The position numbers and the translations under genes are program-made. A model generated the notes under the pieces. It had not been told where the DNA came from. It worked only from the letters and a program-made list of their open reading frames with translations, and did no database searches. Positions 52,173-62,877 of a stretch of DNA of 64,000 nucleotides are shown here, one piece after another. Each line of letters starts with the position of its first letter. The first letter of the stretch is position 1. Source of the stretch: Pogonophryne albipinna (lineage: Eukaryota; Chordata; Actinopteri; Perciformes; Artedidraconidae); assembly GCA_028583405.1 (NCBI GenBank), contig CM053261.1, positions 11,650,459 through 11,714,458 on the forward strand, written 5' to 3'.

Positions 52173-52428
52173 CGAAGTATATCATTTCTGCTTGTAAATG
52201 TTATTTTACTTACGTTTGCCTTGTGTTGACATTAAAACTGCAGGTATTTAACACCCTGCTGTATCAAGAGCGTGTATTTGCTTTACTAAAATATATATTT
52301 GCTTAGGAAAATGCAGCTATAGAATACATTTAAAGCCTGCACGAAAGGCTTTTGGGACGAGGAGACTGTAGTCAACAAATGATGAACAATAACATTTAAT
52401 TGTAATCAACCTAACTTTTGTATCATTG
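52173..52428 (+). repeat. Copy B of a local direct duplication (partner at 48568-48850)
   Basis: This is a near-identical copy of DNA upstream of atp6v0a2, about 3.6 kb away in the same orientation, lacking two short segments present in copy A. Its left edge abuts the broken end of the LINE and its right edge abuts the TGTGGTGACC start of an LTR-like element. It therefore sits exactly between two mobile elements. Confidence 0.9.
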
Positions 52429-53271
52429 TGTGGTGACCACATTTAATGCACTGGGTTACATAATCCACACATGGACAGTGGGGGGTATTGTTTCCACACG
52501 GACATATATGTGGTTCTCTATATATATTGTGTGCCCTCCTGTCTTCTCTCTCTTCTTCCTGGGCTGCGACCCAACAACATCTCTATTTGTGCTCCGCAAT
52601 AAAGTCCCCTTTTACACCATCATTGCACCGCCTCCGACTCCATATCTCTCGGCACTACACTGGTGACCCTGATACGTCTTGAGAAGTTTCCGGGACGGAG
52701 CCGAACACGGCAAAAGGAACTCGAGTTCCTTTCTCGAAATGCCGGGGTTTGATTGGAGACGTCCGTGGCTGCCACCGGCATGCGGACTGAGGCTCGGTGC
52801 GCGCTCCGCAGAAGGCTGGAGACGTTGCTCGCCGTTCCCGCATCGGCTTTCTATCCAACGGGGGGACGATGCACGACCTGCTGGGTCGACCAGCAACCCC
52901 ATTGCTACCTCGTGGGTTTGTTCTTCGGGGCGTGCGGCTGCACGTCCCGGCTGCTAACCACGTGGGGCTAACTACGGCTGGCAGCTACCCATGGCTGCCA
53001 GCTAGCGGCTAACGACGGCTAGTGCTAACGGCTATCGGCCCTTTTGAGTTTTTTTATTTTATTTTATTGGTGCCGGAGAGGAGGTTCGACCAGCCGGTTG
53101 ACCTCATGTGGACACTCTCCCACGTTCGGGCCCCTGCCCTCTCCTGCGGCCCCCTTTCGTGGCCCGGTCCTCACTTGCGACCCCACCCTCCTCGGTCCCT
53201 GTGGTGCTTCCTCCCGGACGCGAGGATTTTGCCATGTTTGGATTCTGGGGGGGCTTGTGTGGTGACCACTG
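52429..53271 (+). mobile_element. LTR-retrotransposon remnant, internally deleted
   Basis: A probable LTR runs from TGTGGTGACCAC (52429) to GGCACTACA (about 52661). It includes an AATAAAG signal and is followed by CTGGTGACCCTGA, the form of primer-binding region seen in many fish Gypsy-type elements. About 600 bp of GC-rich internal sequence without a gag/pol frame follows. A G-rich tract then precedes a second TGTGGTGACCAC at about 53260, read as the start of the 3' LTR, cut short by the next element. Superfamily is not certain. Confidence 0.55.
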
Positions 53272-53420
53272 TCGTGTTATTCAATAATACACGTGAGTTC
53301 AACTGTCACAATTACGTGTCTCTTTATTGGTAGCCCACATGCTAGAACACACCTAGCTCACATGCCCCGTTACCATAACATGTCCTCTGCCTATGACGTC
53401 AATCAACCGTGCCCGTAAGG

Positions 53421-54773
53421 CAGGGATCACCAACTACATTTGTCCAAGGGCCAAAATGTATCCAATATAGACACTATCGCGGGCCGGGGGGGGGGGGGTA
53501 GGTACAGGTACAGGTACTGCATAAAGCTTAGCAGACTCTTCACGCTAACGAAGGATCACTTCTAGGCAGGGTTGGGAGGGTTACTTTGTAAATGTAATCA
53601 GTTACTGATTACTGAATACATGCTCTGAAAGTAATCAGAATACAGTTACAGTTATGTGTCTTATAAAAGTAACGTGTTCAGGTTACTTTTGGAATACTTT
53701 CTTTTTCCATAACAGATGGGTATGTTTTGGTGAGCAGGAGACACTTGTTTTACTGTTTTAATGGCGTATCAAGAACTCAAACACAACATCTTGGTGTCAT
53801 TCTGGACAGCTCTCTCATCTGCACCCCACATAAAAAACATCACCCGGACTGCATTCTCCTACCGTAAACCTTTCCTTAGAATATGTTATGAATTGTAAGG
53901 TGTCCTTGGGTGCTTTGAAAGGCGCCCCTAAATAGAATGAATTATCATTATTATTATTATTATCTGAAACGATGTAATAACTTTTAAAACTTGTTCCAGT
54001 CACTTGCCCCATGCATTCAGCAGCAGCAGGCCATTCACTTTGATTTTATCCCGTTATAAATGTCATCATTTCGACAATAAAGAAATGCTACATAAACGTT
54101 ATCTTGCACATTTTATCTAACCATCTCCGTTTCTAACTTTCAATATAGTTTAAAAGAGATCTCTCTCTCTCTCTCTTATCTGCATGCTGCAGCGTTGTGC
54201 AGTGTGCACACAGTTCTGCCGGTAATGAATATTATACATTTTGTGAGGAAACCTTTCCACCAATAACTCCAATAAGTATTCCAAAATGTATTCACTTCAG
54301 GTTTACGAAAGTAACTGTAATCAGATTACTCGTTTTTCAAATGTAACGCCAGCTGAATACACTTAGCCTACTTGATTTTTGTATTCTGATTACGTAACGC
54401 CGTTACATATATTCCGTTACAACCCAACCCTGCTTCGAGGCTACTGTCCCGCAGCTCCTGCCTCTGTTGGACTCTGTCGCAGCGGGGCTGCTGCTGTGGT
54501 GCGGAGCGCACAAAGCAGACTCTTCACAACGAAGGATCACTTCTTCTTCTTCAAGGAAGGTTTCGCAGTACGCAGTCTACTGTCCCGCAGCTGCTGCCTC
54601 TCTGTTGGACACCGGTACTGCACCTTACTCACGAGACGTTGTAAAAAAAAAATGGGTGGGGGGCGAACGCAGTAACCACTCCGCCAACGCCACAGTCACC
54701 CCCGTCGTGCGGGCCGGATGAGAATGTCTGGCGGGCCGGATGTGGCCCGCGGGCCGCCAGTTGGTGGTCACTG
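53421..54773. mobile_element. hAT-type element, 1353 bp, with exact 8-bp target duplication
   Basis: The left end is CAGGGATCACCAACTAC and the right end is CCAGTTGGTGGTCACTG, inverted copies with few changes. CCGTAAGG is duplicated exactly at 53413-53420 and 54774-54781. The GC-rich GGGCCGG blocks next to both ends are typical of an abundant fish hAT family. A second hAT is nested inside. Confidence 0.93.
53567..54432. mobile_element. Nested hAT-type element, 866 bp
   Basis: The ends are CAGGGTTGGG and CCCAACCCTG. The flanking octamers CTTCTAGG (53559-53566) and CTTCGAGG (54433-54440) agree at 7 of 8 positions. Inside lie GTAATCAGATTAC-type repeats, a (CT)n run near 54158-54177, and a LINE scrap at about 53790-53975 (plus strand ILDSSLICTPH and a TTATTATT tail). 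Confidence 0.85.
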
Positions 54774-55464
54774 CCGTAAGGCTTCACTCCTATTGGCTAA
54801 CACACACACAGATATACAATAACACCACATCTCCCTTTTTATGAATCAATGGGTAGACTGCCATTGACTCCACAGACCTTAGAGGATTATTCTGCCTCTG
54901 TAGGGAGGAAGGTCTGTTCCTATCTGAACCAGATATAAAATAACAGTTAACTCCAGACCGTCATGAACTAAATGTAACCTATGATATTTTGTGTATTACA
55001 CAACATTAATGCACAACATTACTAATAACCAGTTTTTTTACTCTCTTATAAAACTCTCTATAATATCTCTTAGGCTTCTGGTTTGTTTACAAGTCCAACC
55101 TAGCCGGTCTCACCACGGCTCTCCCAGACCTGGTTCTCGGGGTAGGTGGCAGATCTTGAGCACCGGGCTCCGGAGGTTCTGCACTATGCGGCTCTGGACA
55201 ACCCTGTCTCCTAAAAATTACGTTCCCACAGAACTAAACTGCATTCTCAATTACGTTTAGCTAGAAACGTATTTTCTCCCACGTTACGTTTGTTATGAAC
55301 GTCTCTTAAATACGTTTAATTTCTACATATCTTCTAGAAACATATTTTCTCCCACGTTACGTTCGTTATGAACGTATCTTAAATACGTTTATTTTCTACA
55401 TATCTTTGCCATTTATTGTCTTGCTTATAATAATGATAATAGTCATTTATAAATATCATTTTTT

Positions 55465-55710
55465 GGGCGGTGGTAGCGAAGTCAATAGGGACTTGGCTTG
55501 GCAACTGGAAGGTCACCAGTTCAAGTCCCGGCAAAACCAAGTGCTACCGAGGTGTACCGAGGTGTCCCTGAGAAAGGCACCGTTCCCTACACTGCTCCCC
55601 GGGCGCCGTTCAAAATGGCAGCACACTGCTCCTAACACTAGGATGGGTCAAATGCAGAGAAACAATTTCCCCACGGGGATTAATAAAGTATATCAATATC
55701 AATATCAATT
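55465..55710 (+). repeat. tRNA-derived SINE inserted in the left arm
   Basis: The head is tRNA-like, with a B-box-type CCAGTTCAAGTCCCGG. A CTGAGAAAGGCACC block follows, then the tail TTTCCCCACGGGGATTAATAAAGTA with TATCAA repeats. It interrupts ATATCATTTT|AGAACAC, which is continuous in the right arm near 59108-59126. The insertion therefore postdates formation of the two arms. Confidence 0.85.
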
Positions 55711-55831
55711 TTAGAACACACATTTGAAATCGACAATCGGGCTCGATATATGGTTAAATTAAAATCAGTAGGCGAGGCTGTAATTTCTCCAGCTGTTACT
55801 CTCATGAGCGAGGCAGAAAATAATAGTTTTC

Positions 55832-55959
55832 ACATGCCAAAAAGCTGCTGTGTCGTTTATTGCACCTCAAACATTAAAACAAATCCAGAGTTACGTGTTT
55901 CTGTACTTCCTCTAAGAAGAAAGGACAGTAACAGAAGAGCTCTGTGGCTTCAGGCTTGA
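55832..55959 (+). pseudogene. THAP-domain N-terminal fragment, left arm
   Basis: The reading MPKSCCVVYCTSN, then PELRVSVLPLRRK and RRALWLQA, ends at a TGA. The C-x2-4-C start and the basic-Trp segment fit the first half of a THAP domain (C2CH, DNA-binding). The distal Cys and His are not reached. An in-frame upstream ATG at 55750 gives a 69-residue frame. The fragment may be one exon of a former transposase or a decayed copy. Confidence 0.6.
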
Positions 55960-58859
55960 TCGCCGTTCAAATGACAGCGTTGGTTTCCTCAAAAGTGGGC
56001 GGGGCTGTAAAGTGACGTAGATTTTACTCTCATCTATTATTCAAAACCATTCTATTTATTCTAACGTAAATTACATGCCAGTGTTTTATCTTTTTATTTA
56101 TTTGTTTTTATTTTAAATCGTATAATGTCGGACTTTTTTTCCCGTCTGTGAGGAAAAGAAATGGGGCTCAGACCCTCAAATACTGAAATCTGTATTTTTT
56201 TAAATCTTTTTTTCCTTCTAATTTGTTATTATTTTCTAAATAACACACTGTTATTTACTCAACAATAACACACAATTATCCTTGTTTTTATTTATTCGTT
56301 TAATTCTATAATCTTGGGCTTTTTAGCCGTAAATAAAGTCACCGGAAACAGACGGGACATTTCGAGCGATACACACTACAAACCCACTGAACAGTTTACC
56401 CAAGATCCTCAGCTTGAAGCTCGTTGATTGGATGTTTTAGCCGCAATGCACGCTGGGATATGGTGTTAATAAGATATGATATCCGAAAACGAAAAATAAA
56501 ATAATACCTAATTCCGAGTGCTCTTGCTTTTCTCTTTGAAAGTCATCACATAACGGCATTGTAATACACGGTTCGGCTGCATTAAATATTACACATCTGC
56601 CGTAGTTCTTTATTTATAGAGCCCTGATGAGAGAGACAAACAGGAGAACTGCCGCCAAAACTGAATACTTGACGTGGATCATAAATATATCAACAATTAA
56701 ACAACATCTTCAATTTCTTTTCACAAAATACGTTTCCTTGCAGTATCAATAGTAATTCAGCTGACTTTTATATTTGATCCAATTTATATTTACACCATAA
56801 TGGTGCACAGCTGATAGAAAAGGACTGTAGTTTTTAAAGATATTACTGATTTTCTTTGAATATAAGAATGTAAATACTGAGTTGAGAGAATAGTCAGGGG
56901 ATTTGGGTGATGGGAGACACATCTATGGAATCACAATTTCAATAGCTTACCATTAAATGACGGATATGCCTTTCTGTCTGTGATGTTTTACAAATCAGAT
57001 ATTAATGTGTAGAAGTAAAACATGAGAAACAGTATAGCAATATCCTGTAAAAACATGAATAAAACTACACATCTTCAGATGTTATACACAAGTGTCCTAC
57101 ACTAAATACAAAGTTATTATTAGTATGCTGTGTGTACCTTGTGTGCACCGCCTAGTGGTTAAAGCACGTCATTGACTTATTTTTGTTGAATAATGTTATT
57201 TGATGAAAAAAATATTAAGAGTACATACTTTCATAGGGGGAAAGTAGAAGGTCTATGATAGAAATATAGAATATAAAAAGTCAAGAAGATACTATAAGTG
57301 ATCTCTACAATAAAACAGTTTAGTGCCGGATGTACAAAGATATTAATAGGAGGATGTGCAAAACAGAAAAACAAATTAACCTTTATCAACACATTAAAGA
57401 GTACTTTAGGTTAAGGTCTTCTTTCAAATAAGAAAAAAGCTTTGGGGGTATCTATCTACAGATAAATATTAAGCCTGACAAAGTACTTAACGTCTAATAT
57501 ATTGCTTTCCTGCAATGTTAACTATGTTGAAGCACTTATTTTAACTGATATTATACATATGAATTATACTCTTATGTATGTAGATAGAATAAGAAATGTG
57601 CAGAATATGACAGTTTAATGGTGGAGGTATACACACATATTGATAGATGTCTTGTAATGCCCTGTTGAGGAACCTGCGACCCAAGTTATGTATATGATCA
57701 ATACACCTTAGAAAATCTTGAAATCTTGAAAGGGATGTGCAAAATAGCCATTATACAGTTTTTAATTAACTATTAGTAGAGAATAACGAGTAATGAATAT
57801 ACTTTATAGAGATCTGCAGATAAATGTTTAGTCTTCTCAAGCACCAACTATCAAATATCTCTCCTGATTGTTGGCACTTGACAATCACCTTCCCTGAATT
57901 TTACTCAGGTGTAACTAAAGTCTGCTTTAAGGGTTGTTTATATTTCACATCATTAATCAGAATCTGCAAAGTAACTAAACTAAATGTAGTGGAGTAAAAA
58001 TACCAGGTTAACCTCTGAATTGTAGTGGAGTAGAATATATATTAATGCTGCCCATTATGGATACAAGCGATTTTCACCCATTTAGTAATTACATGTTTTA
58101 AATGTGTACACACCAATGTGTTTCCTATCGCCTAAACCTCCAGGGCTGTACACAGTTTAATACTGTCAACTTCAAATTTTGGGAAAAACGTCTTTTAAAA
58201 CTACAATTCCCAGTAGATACGTGCCATAGAGAACATGTTGCGAAACACAATAGCCAGCATGTGTAGTTCTGGGGGGGCGTTCGAGTCCAGTTTTGAATAG
58301 TCTGCCGTGGTTTCGTTCCATTTCAAAGAGCTTGACGCTCGGCGTAACCTTGGCGCACTGCCACTCCAACATCACGGGGTTTGTCAACGGGACTGTAGTC
58401 CCAAACAATAGCTGGGGATTATGGGTAGTGTAGTGTCTTCGGCCATCCTAAATCTCGAAATGTCCCGTCTGTTTCTGGTGACTTTATTTACGGCTAAAAA
58501 GCATGCTAAAAAGCCCAAGATTATAGAATTACACGAATAAATAAAAACAAGGATAATTGTGTGTTATTGTTGAGTAAATAACAGTGTGTTATTTAGAAAA
58601 GAATAACAAATTAGAAGGAAAAGATTTTAAAAAATACAGATTTCAGTATTTTGAGGCTCTAAACCCCATTTATTTTCCTCACAGACGACAAAAAAAGTCC
58701 GACATTATACGATTTAAAATAAAAACAAATAAATAAAAAGATAAAACACTGGCATGTAATTTACCTTAGAATAAAGAATGGTTTTGAATAATAGATGATT
58801 GTAAAATCTACGTCACTTTACAGCCCCGCCCACTTTTGGGGAAACCAACGCTGTCATTT

Positions 58860-58992
58860 GAACAGCGATCAAGCCTGAAGCCACAGAGCTCTTCTTTTAC
58901 TGTCCTTTCTTAAGAGGAAGTACAGAAACACGTAACTCTGGATTTGTTTTAATGTTTGAGGTGCAATAAACAACACAGCAGCTTTTTGTCAT
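58860..58992 (-). pseudogene. THAP-domain N-terminal fragment, right arm, frameshifted
   Basis: This is the inverted counterpart of 55832-55959. From 58992 it reads MTKSCCVVYCTSN and PELRVSVLPL, then departs from the left-arm frame by a small deletion at the RRKDS position and soon meets a stop. One arm is therefore more decayed than the other. Confidence 0.6.
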
Positions 58993-59377
58993 GTTAAAAC
59001 TATTATTTTCTGCCTCGCTCATGAGAGTAACAGCTGGAGAAATTACAGCCTCGCCTACTGATTTTAATTTAACCATATATCGAGCCCGATTGTCGATTTC
59101 AAAGGTGTGTTCTAAAATGATATTTATAAATGACTATTATCATTATTATAAGCAAGACAATAAATGGCAAAGATATGTAGAAAATAAACGTATTGAAGAT
59201 ACGTTCATAAGAAACGTAACGTGGGAGAAAATATGTTTCTAGAAGATATGTAGAAAATAAACGTATTTGAGATACGTTCATAACGAACGTAACGTGGGAG
59301 TAAATACGTTTCTAGCTAAACGTAATTCAGAATGCAGTTTAGTTCTGTGGGAACGTAATTTTTAGGAGACAGGGTTG

Positions 59378-60990
59378 CCATAACTAGTATATCTTTAGAT
59401 AGTTTGTTTCGTAGATTCTTTGGGCCGCGTACAATAACTTCAGTTTTAGCCGTGTTTAACATCAAAAAGTTTAAGGTCATCCACGTTTTTAAGTCCTTGA
59501 GGCAGTCTTGAATTGTATTTAGATGATTGATTTCATCAGGCTTGATGGATAAATATAGTTGAGTATCATCCGCATAACAGTGGAAATTTACAGAATGGTT
59601 CCTTATAATATTGCCTAACGGAAGCATATATAGTGTGAACAAAATAGGTCCAAGCACTGAGCCCTGTGGCACTCCATGGCTAACTTTGGTTTGCATGGAA
59701 GATTCATCGTTGACACACACAAACTGAGAGCGTTCAGATAGATAGGACCTAAACCAGCCTAAAGCAGTTCCCTTAATGCCAACTAAGTGCTCTAGTCTTT
59801 GCAATAAGATATCATGATCGATAGTATCAAATGCAGCACTGAGATCGAGCAAAACAAGAATAGAGACAAGTCCCTTGTCAGAGACTATTAGAAGGTCATT
59901 TGTGACTTTAACCAGAGCTGTCTCTGTGCTATGATGTGTTCTAAAGCCAGACTGAAAATCTTCAAATAAATCATTGTTTTTAAAGTAATCACACAACTGT
60001 GTTGCGACTGCTTTCTCAAGGATTTTTGAGAGGAATGGAAGATTAGAAATAGGTCTATAATTGGCTAAAACCTCTGGATCGAGGTTGTGCTTTTTAAGAA
60101 GAGGTTTTATTACTGCAACTTTAAATGATTGTGGAACATAGCCTGATAAAGACATATTCATAATATTTAATAAAGAAGTGCTAATTAATGGAAAAACTTC
60201 CTTTAACAGCTTAGTTGGAATCGGGTCTAACATACACGTTGATGGTTTAGAAGAAAGAATCATTGAATTTAATTGTTCAAGGTTTATGGCTGAAAAGCAT
60301 TCTAGTTTACTAGTGTAATATTAGAGCTTACATTTCCGGGAGCTGTTGATAACACTATACTGGTCAAAGGCAAGAGGTCATTGATTTTTTTTTCTAAGAG
60401 TAACCATTTTATCATTAAAAAAAGCACATAAAATCATTACTACTGAGTGCTATGGGAATAGAAGGCTCACTCGAGCTGTGGCTCTCTGTCAGCCTGGCTA
60501 CAGTGCTGAAAAGAAATCATGCATTATTCTTATTCTCATCTATTAATGAAGAGTAGTAAGCTGCTCTCGCTTTACGCAGTGCTTTCTTATATTCATTGAG
60601 AGTAATATGCCAAATTAAACGAGATTCTTCAAGTTTAGTGGAACGCCATATCCTTTCAAGTTGTCTCGACGTTTGCTTTATTTTGCGGGTTTCGGCATTA
60701 TGCCATGGAGCTAGTCTATGTTGTTTTATTTTCTTCTTTTTCATAGGAGCAACAGAGTCCAATTTTATTCGCAGCGCATCTGTAGCACTATCAACAACAT
60801 GATCAATTTGGGGTGGTGTACATTTTGTATAAGTTTCCTCCCCATGCAGACATGCTATCGAGTTAAGTATTGATGGAATCTCTTCCTTAAATTTGGCTAT
60901 AGCACTAACAGATAGGTTTCTGCTGCAGGAGCTTTTGACTAATGCTTTGTAGTCTAGTAACAGTACTTCAAAAGCTACCAAAAAAAGTTA
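59378..60990 (-). mobile_element. L2-like LINE, reverse-transcriptase portion, truncated at both ends
   Basis: The minus strand reads the pre-RT linker (LAPWHNAETRKIKQTSRQLE, then YKKALRKARAAYYSSLI) at 60981-60517. A broken stretch follows, then a 290-residue RT frame from 60263. RT blocks are [52 protein letters not shown] and the catalytic [11 protein letters not shown]. The endonuclease domain is absent on the right. On the left the frame ends at the inverted-repeat element, just after DILVMAT. About 85-100 residues separate this point from where the 49857-52168 part picks up. The two could be halves of one copy. Confidence 0.9.
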
Positions 60991-62134
60991 CCAGAGAAAA
61001 TTACCTCTATGATGCTGGGTCCGGTCTCAGGGAAACGGGAAGGGGGGGGGGGTGCTGAGGGGGCTGCAGCACCCCTATCTGTTGGCGGCGAGTTGTAACT
61101 GCAACGCCAAAAAGTTCACTAAACAAATCAATACAAAAGTTTTATTTTGACTTTATTTTTGAGTTAGCATTTTAGTGTAAGCAGTCTATAAAAAGCTTCA
61201 CTATATAAGAGAAAGTGATAATGCGGTGTGCTTCTTCTGTTGCTCTGCTATAGAAAATAATCTAGTCAGCGCAGACAAGATCAGGGATGGGAGTTTTGTG
61301 AAAGCAGGGTTTAACAACTGGTGAAAGGCAGGGGAAACATTTAGGGAGCATGAGAAGTCCCATCAACACACAGGCCGTCAACAAACTGGCAGCATTAAAA
61401 TGAACACCGATGAATGCACTGCTCTCACAAGCTAAAGACCAAATGACTGCATTTAATATGAAGTTATTATACAGGGCCGCCCCTCCAATACACGCGTATG
61501 GGGCCTCATTTTGCGAAGGGAGCCTCCTCTGAAGCTCAAACGCGGTGCACCTACAGTGTAGCGCGCCACAGTTTCGCCTCTGCGAGGCACCACTAGCACC
61601 CCCAACTCTGACTGACTTCCCACTTCCCGCGTCCCTGCAGGGAAACGACCGTTTCACTTACAACAGTGGAAAGCAGAACTGCAGTGTGTCCTGTGCAGTG
61701 TCCCCAACTCTTTTCAAAGAAAGAGGCTAACGTCGGACACCTATTTGCATATTCGGAATCATCACATAATCATTTGTATAAAGGTCAGTGGTTCAGAAGA
61801 AAATCCAACTTGTATTGCATTAGTAATGAGAAATATGACAATGTGATTTAAATTAATTTCGAACCATCGTATCATAACAGACGAGGCAACCACAATGCCA
61901 AATAAGAAGTCATGTGGGGGCTTCTGTGTCAAAGGCAACACCTAATAGTGAAACTTGGGTCTGTTCCGGCATTTGGCTTCATATGAAATCAGTTACAAAA
62001 GTGTTATCATCAACCCAACGGGGAAAGTTGAGTCTGTGAGAAAAATGAAAGTGATCTGGATTTGCAACAGCAGTGCCAACAACAAATAATACCACAACAC
62101 AACGCTAGGGGAAGAGAATGAAAACCCTTTAATG
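60991..62134. other. Non-coding stretch between the LINE and the hAT near nfkbil1
   Basis: No exon was recognised. A short G-rich tract lies at about 61041-61060. GC-rich blocks with GGGCCGCCCCTCC (about 61473) and GCGGTGCACC look like further decayed DNA elements without clear ends. Confidence 0.4.
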
Positions 62135-62822
62135 CAGTGGTTCTCAAACTTTTTCTGTCAGGCCCCCCCTTTGGAGAAAAAAAATAAGTCGGGGCCCCCC
62201 AACACAAATAGTCAGGCTCAGTGGCGGCGCCAGATATTTATTTTGGGTTGCTGTGGGGTAGCTTGACGTTTCATAGAGGGTGCTCAAACATTTATGGTTT
62301 CCCATTAATGTACCGGTCGCTACAGTGGAATTTTCTACTGCAACACTCGTATATACACAGTGTGACAGTCACAATGAAGGCTCGAGGCATATAGGTGTAA
62401 GCAGGGGTAAAGTGCTATTTTTAATAGGTAGTGTGTGGACCTCACATAGGGGGGTCCGGGGGCAAGCTCCCCCGGGAAGATTTATTTTTAAATATTGAAG
62501 TTAAAAGCATCAATCTGGTGCACTTTGAGAGCAAAATGAAGAGATCTATGGATACATCTCTCAATATCCATTTGAAACAGAACTGTAAACAGATTTACTT
62601 TTTCTTTATGGATATTTTACAAATCACCCTTTTAAACTTTATTATTTTTTTACTGTCATATAGTATTTCATACCTGTTTTTCATTTATTGTCTTATTTTT
62701 TTATTATGATCATATTTTTACACACACACACAATATTATTTTCGAATCAATAATTTTTCAAATGATGATCTTTTTTTTTAATAACCATTTCTCCTCCTGG
62801 TCTCTCACTTTGGGAACCACTG
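62135..62822. mobile_element. hAT-type element, 688 bp, with exact 8-bp target duplication
   Basis: The left end is CAGTGGTTCTCAAACTTT and the right end is CACTTTGGGAACCACTG, in inverted relation. CTTTAATG flanks both sides exactly (62127-62134 and 62823-62830). Inside, a piece starting GTGGCGGCGCCAG (about 62221) with GGGGGTCCGGGGGCAAGCTC further on may be a second nested element. It lies 55 bp beyond the nfkbil1 stop, in or next to its 3' UTR. Confidence 0.92.
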
Positions 62823-62877
62823 CTTTAATGCAACAGTTCTATTGTCCAGAAAATACGCTCATTATAAAGTTAACATT

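Larger units (their letters stand above)
53272..55198 (-). mobile_element. Second LTR-retrotransposon remnant: 3' LTR plus internal 3' end, split by an hAT
   Basis: On the minus strand a purine tract (AAAAAGGGAGA, near 54840) precedes TGTGGTGTTATTG, and the matching end AATAACACGACA lies at about 53272-53283. Removing the hAT insertion leaves an LTR of roughly 200 bp with TG...CA ends and an AATAAAG signal. DNA at 54845-55198 would be the internal 3' end. The rest of the element is missing where the inverted-repeat element begins. This reading is an inference from end motifs. Confidence 0.5.
55199..59377. mobile_element. 4.18-kb long-inverted-repeat transposable element with a THAP-domain start in each arm
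   Basis: Arms at 55199-56366 and 58454-59377 are inverted copies. Without the SINE in the left arm they are both about 0.92 kb. Both ends read CAACCCTGTCTCCTAAAAAT. Just inside, each arm has two tandem units of about 73 bp (CTAGAAACGTATTTTCTCCC start). Further in, each arm encodes the start of a THAP zinc finger (SCCVVYCTSN), as found in P-element- and Kolobok-type transposases. The 2.1-kb spacer (56367-58453) has no recognised transposase core. No target duplication was found, so the superfamily stays open. Confidence 0.82.

Noticed and set aside
52612..53333. Several overlapping open frames on both strands
   Set aside because: High GC content of an LTR-element remnant creates long frames by chance; no gag, protease or polymerase motif is present.
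55465..55540. A tRNA gene
   Set aside because: The tRNA-like head is fused to a SINE body and retroelement tail and lacks a foldable full cloverleaf, so it is a SINE.
60264..60516. Possible functional LINE with a frameshift only
   Set aside because: The stretch between the linker and the RT frame has several stops, and the endonuclease and the middle of the C-terminus are missing, so the copy is dead.
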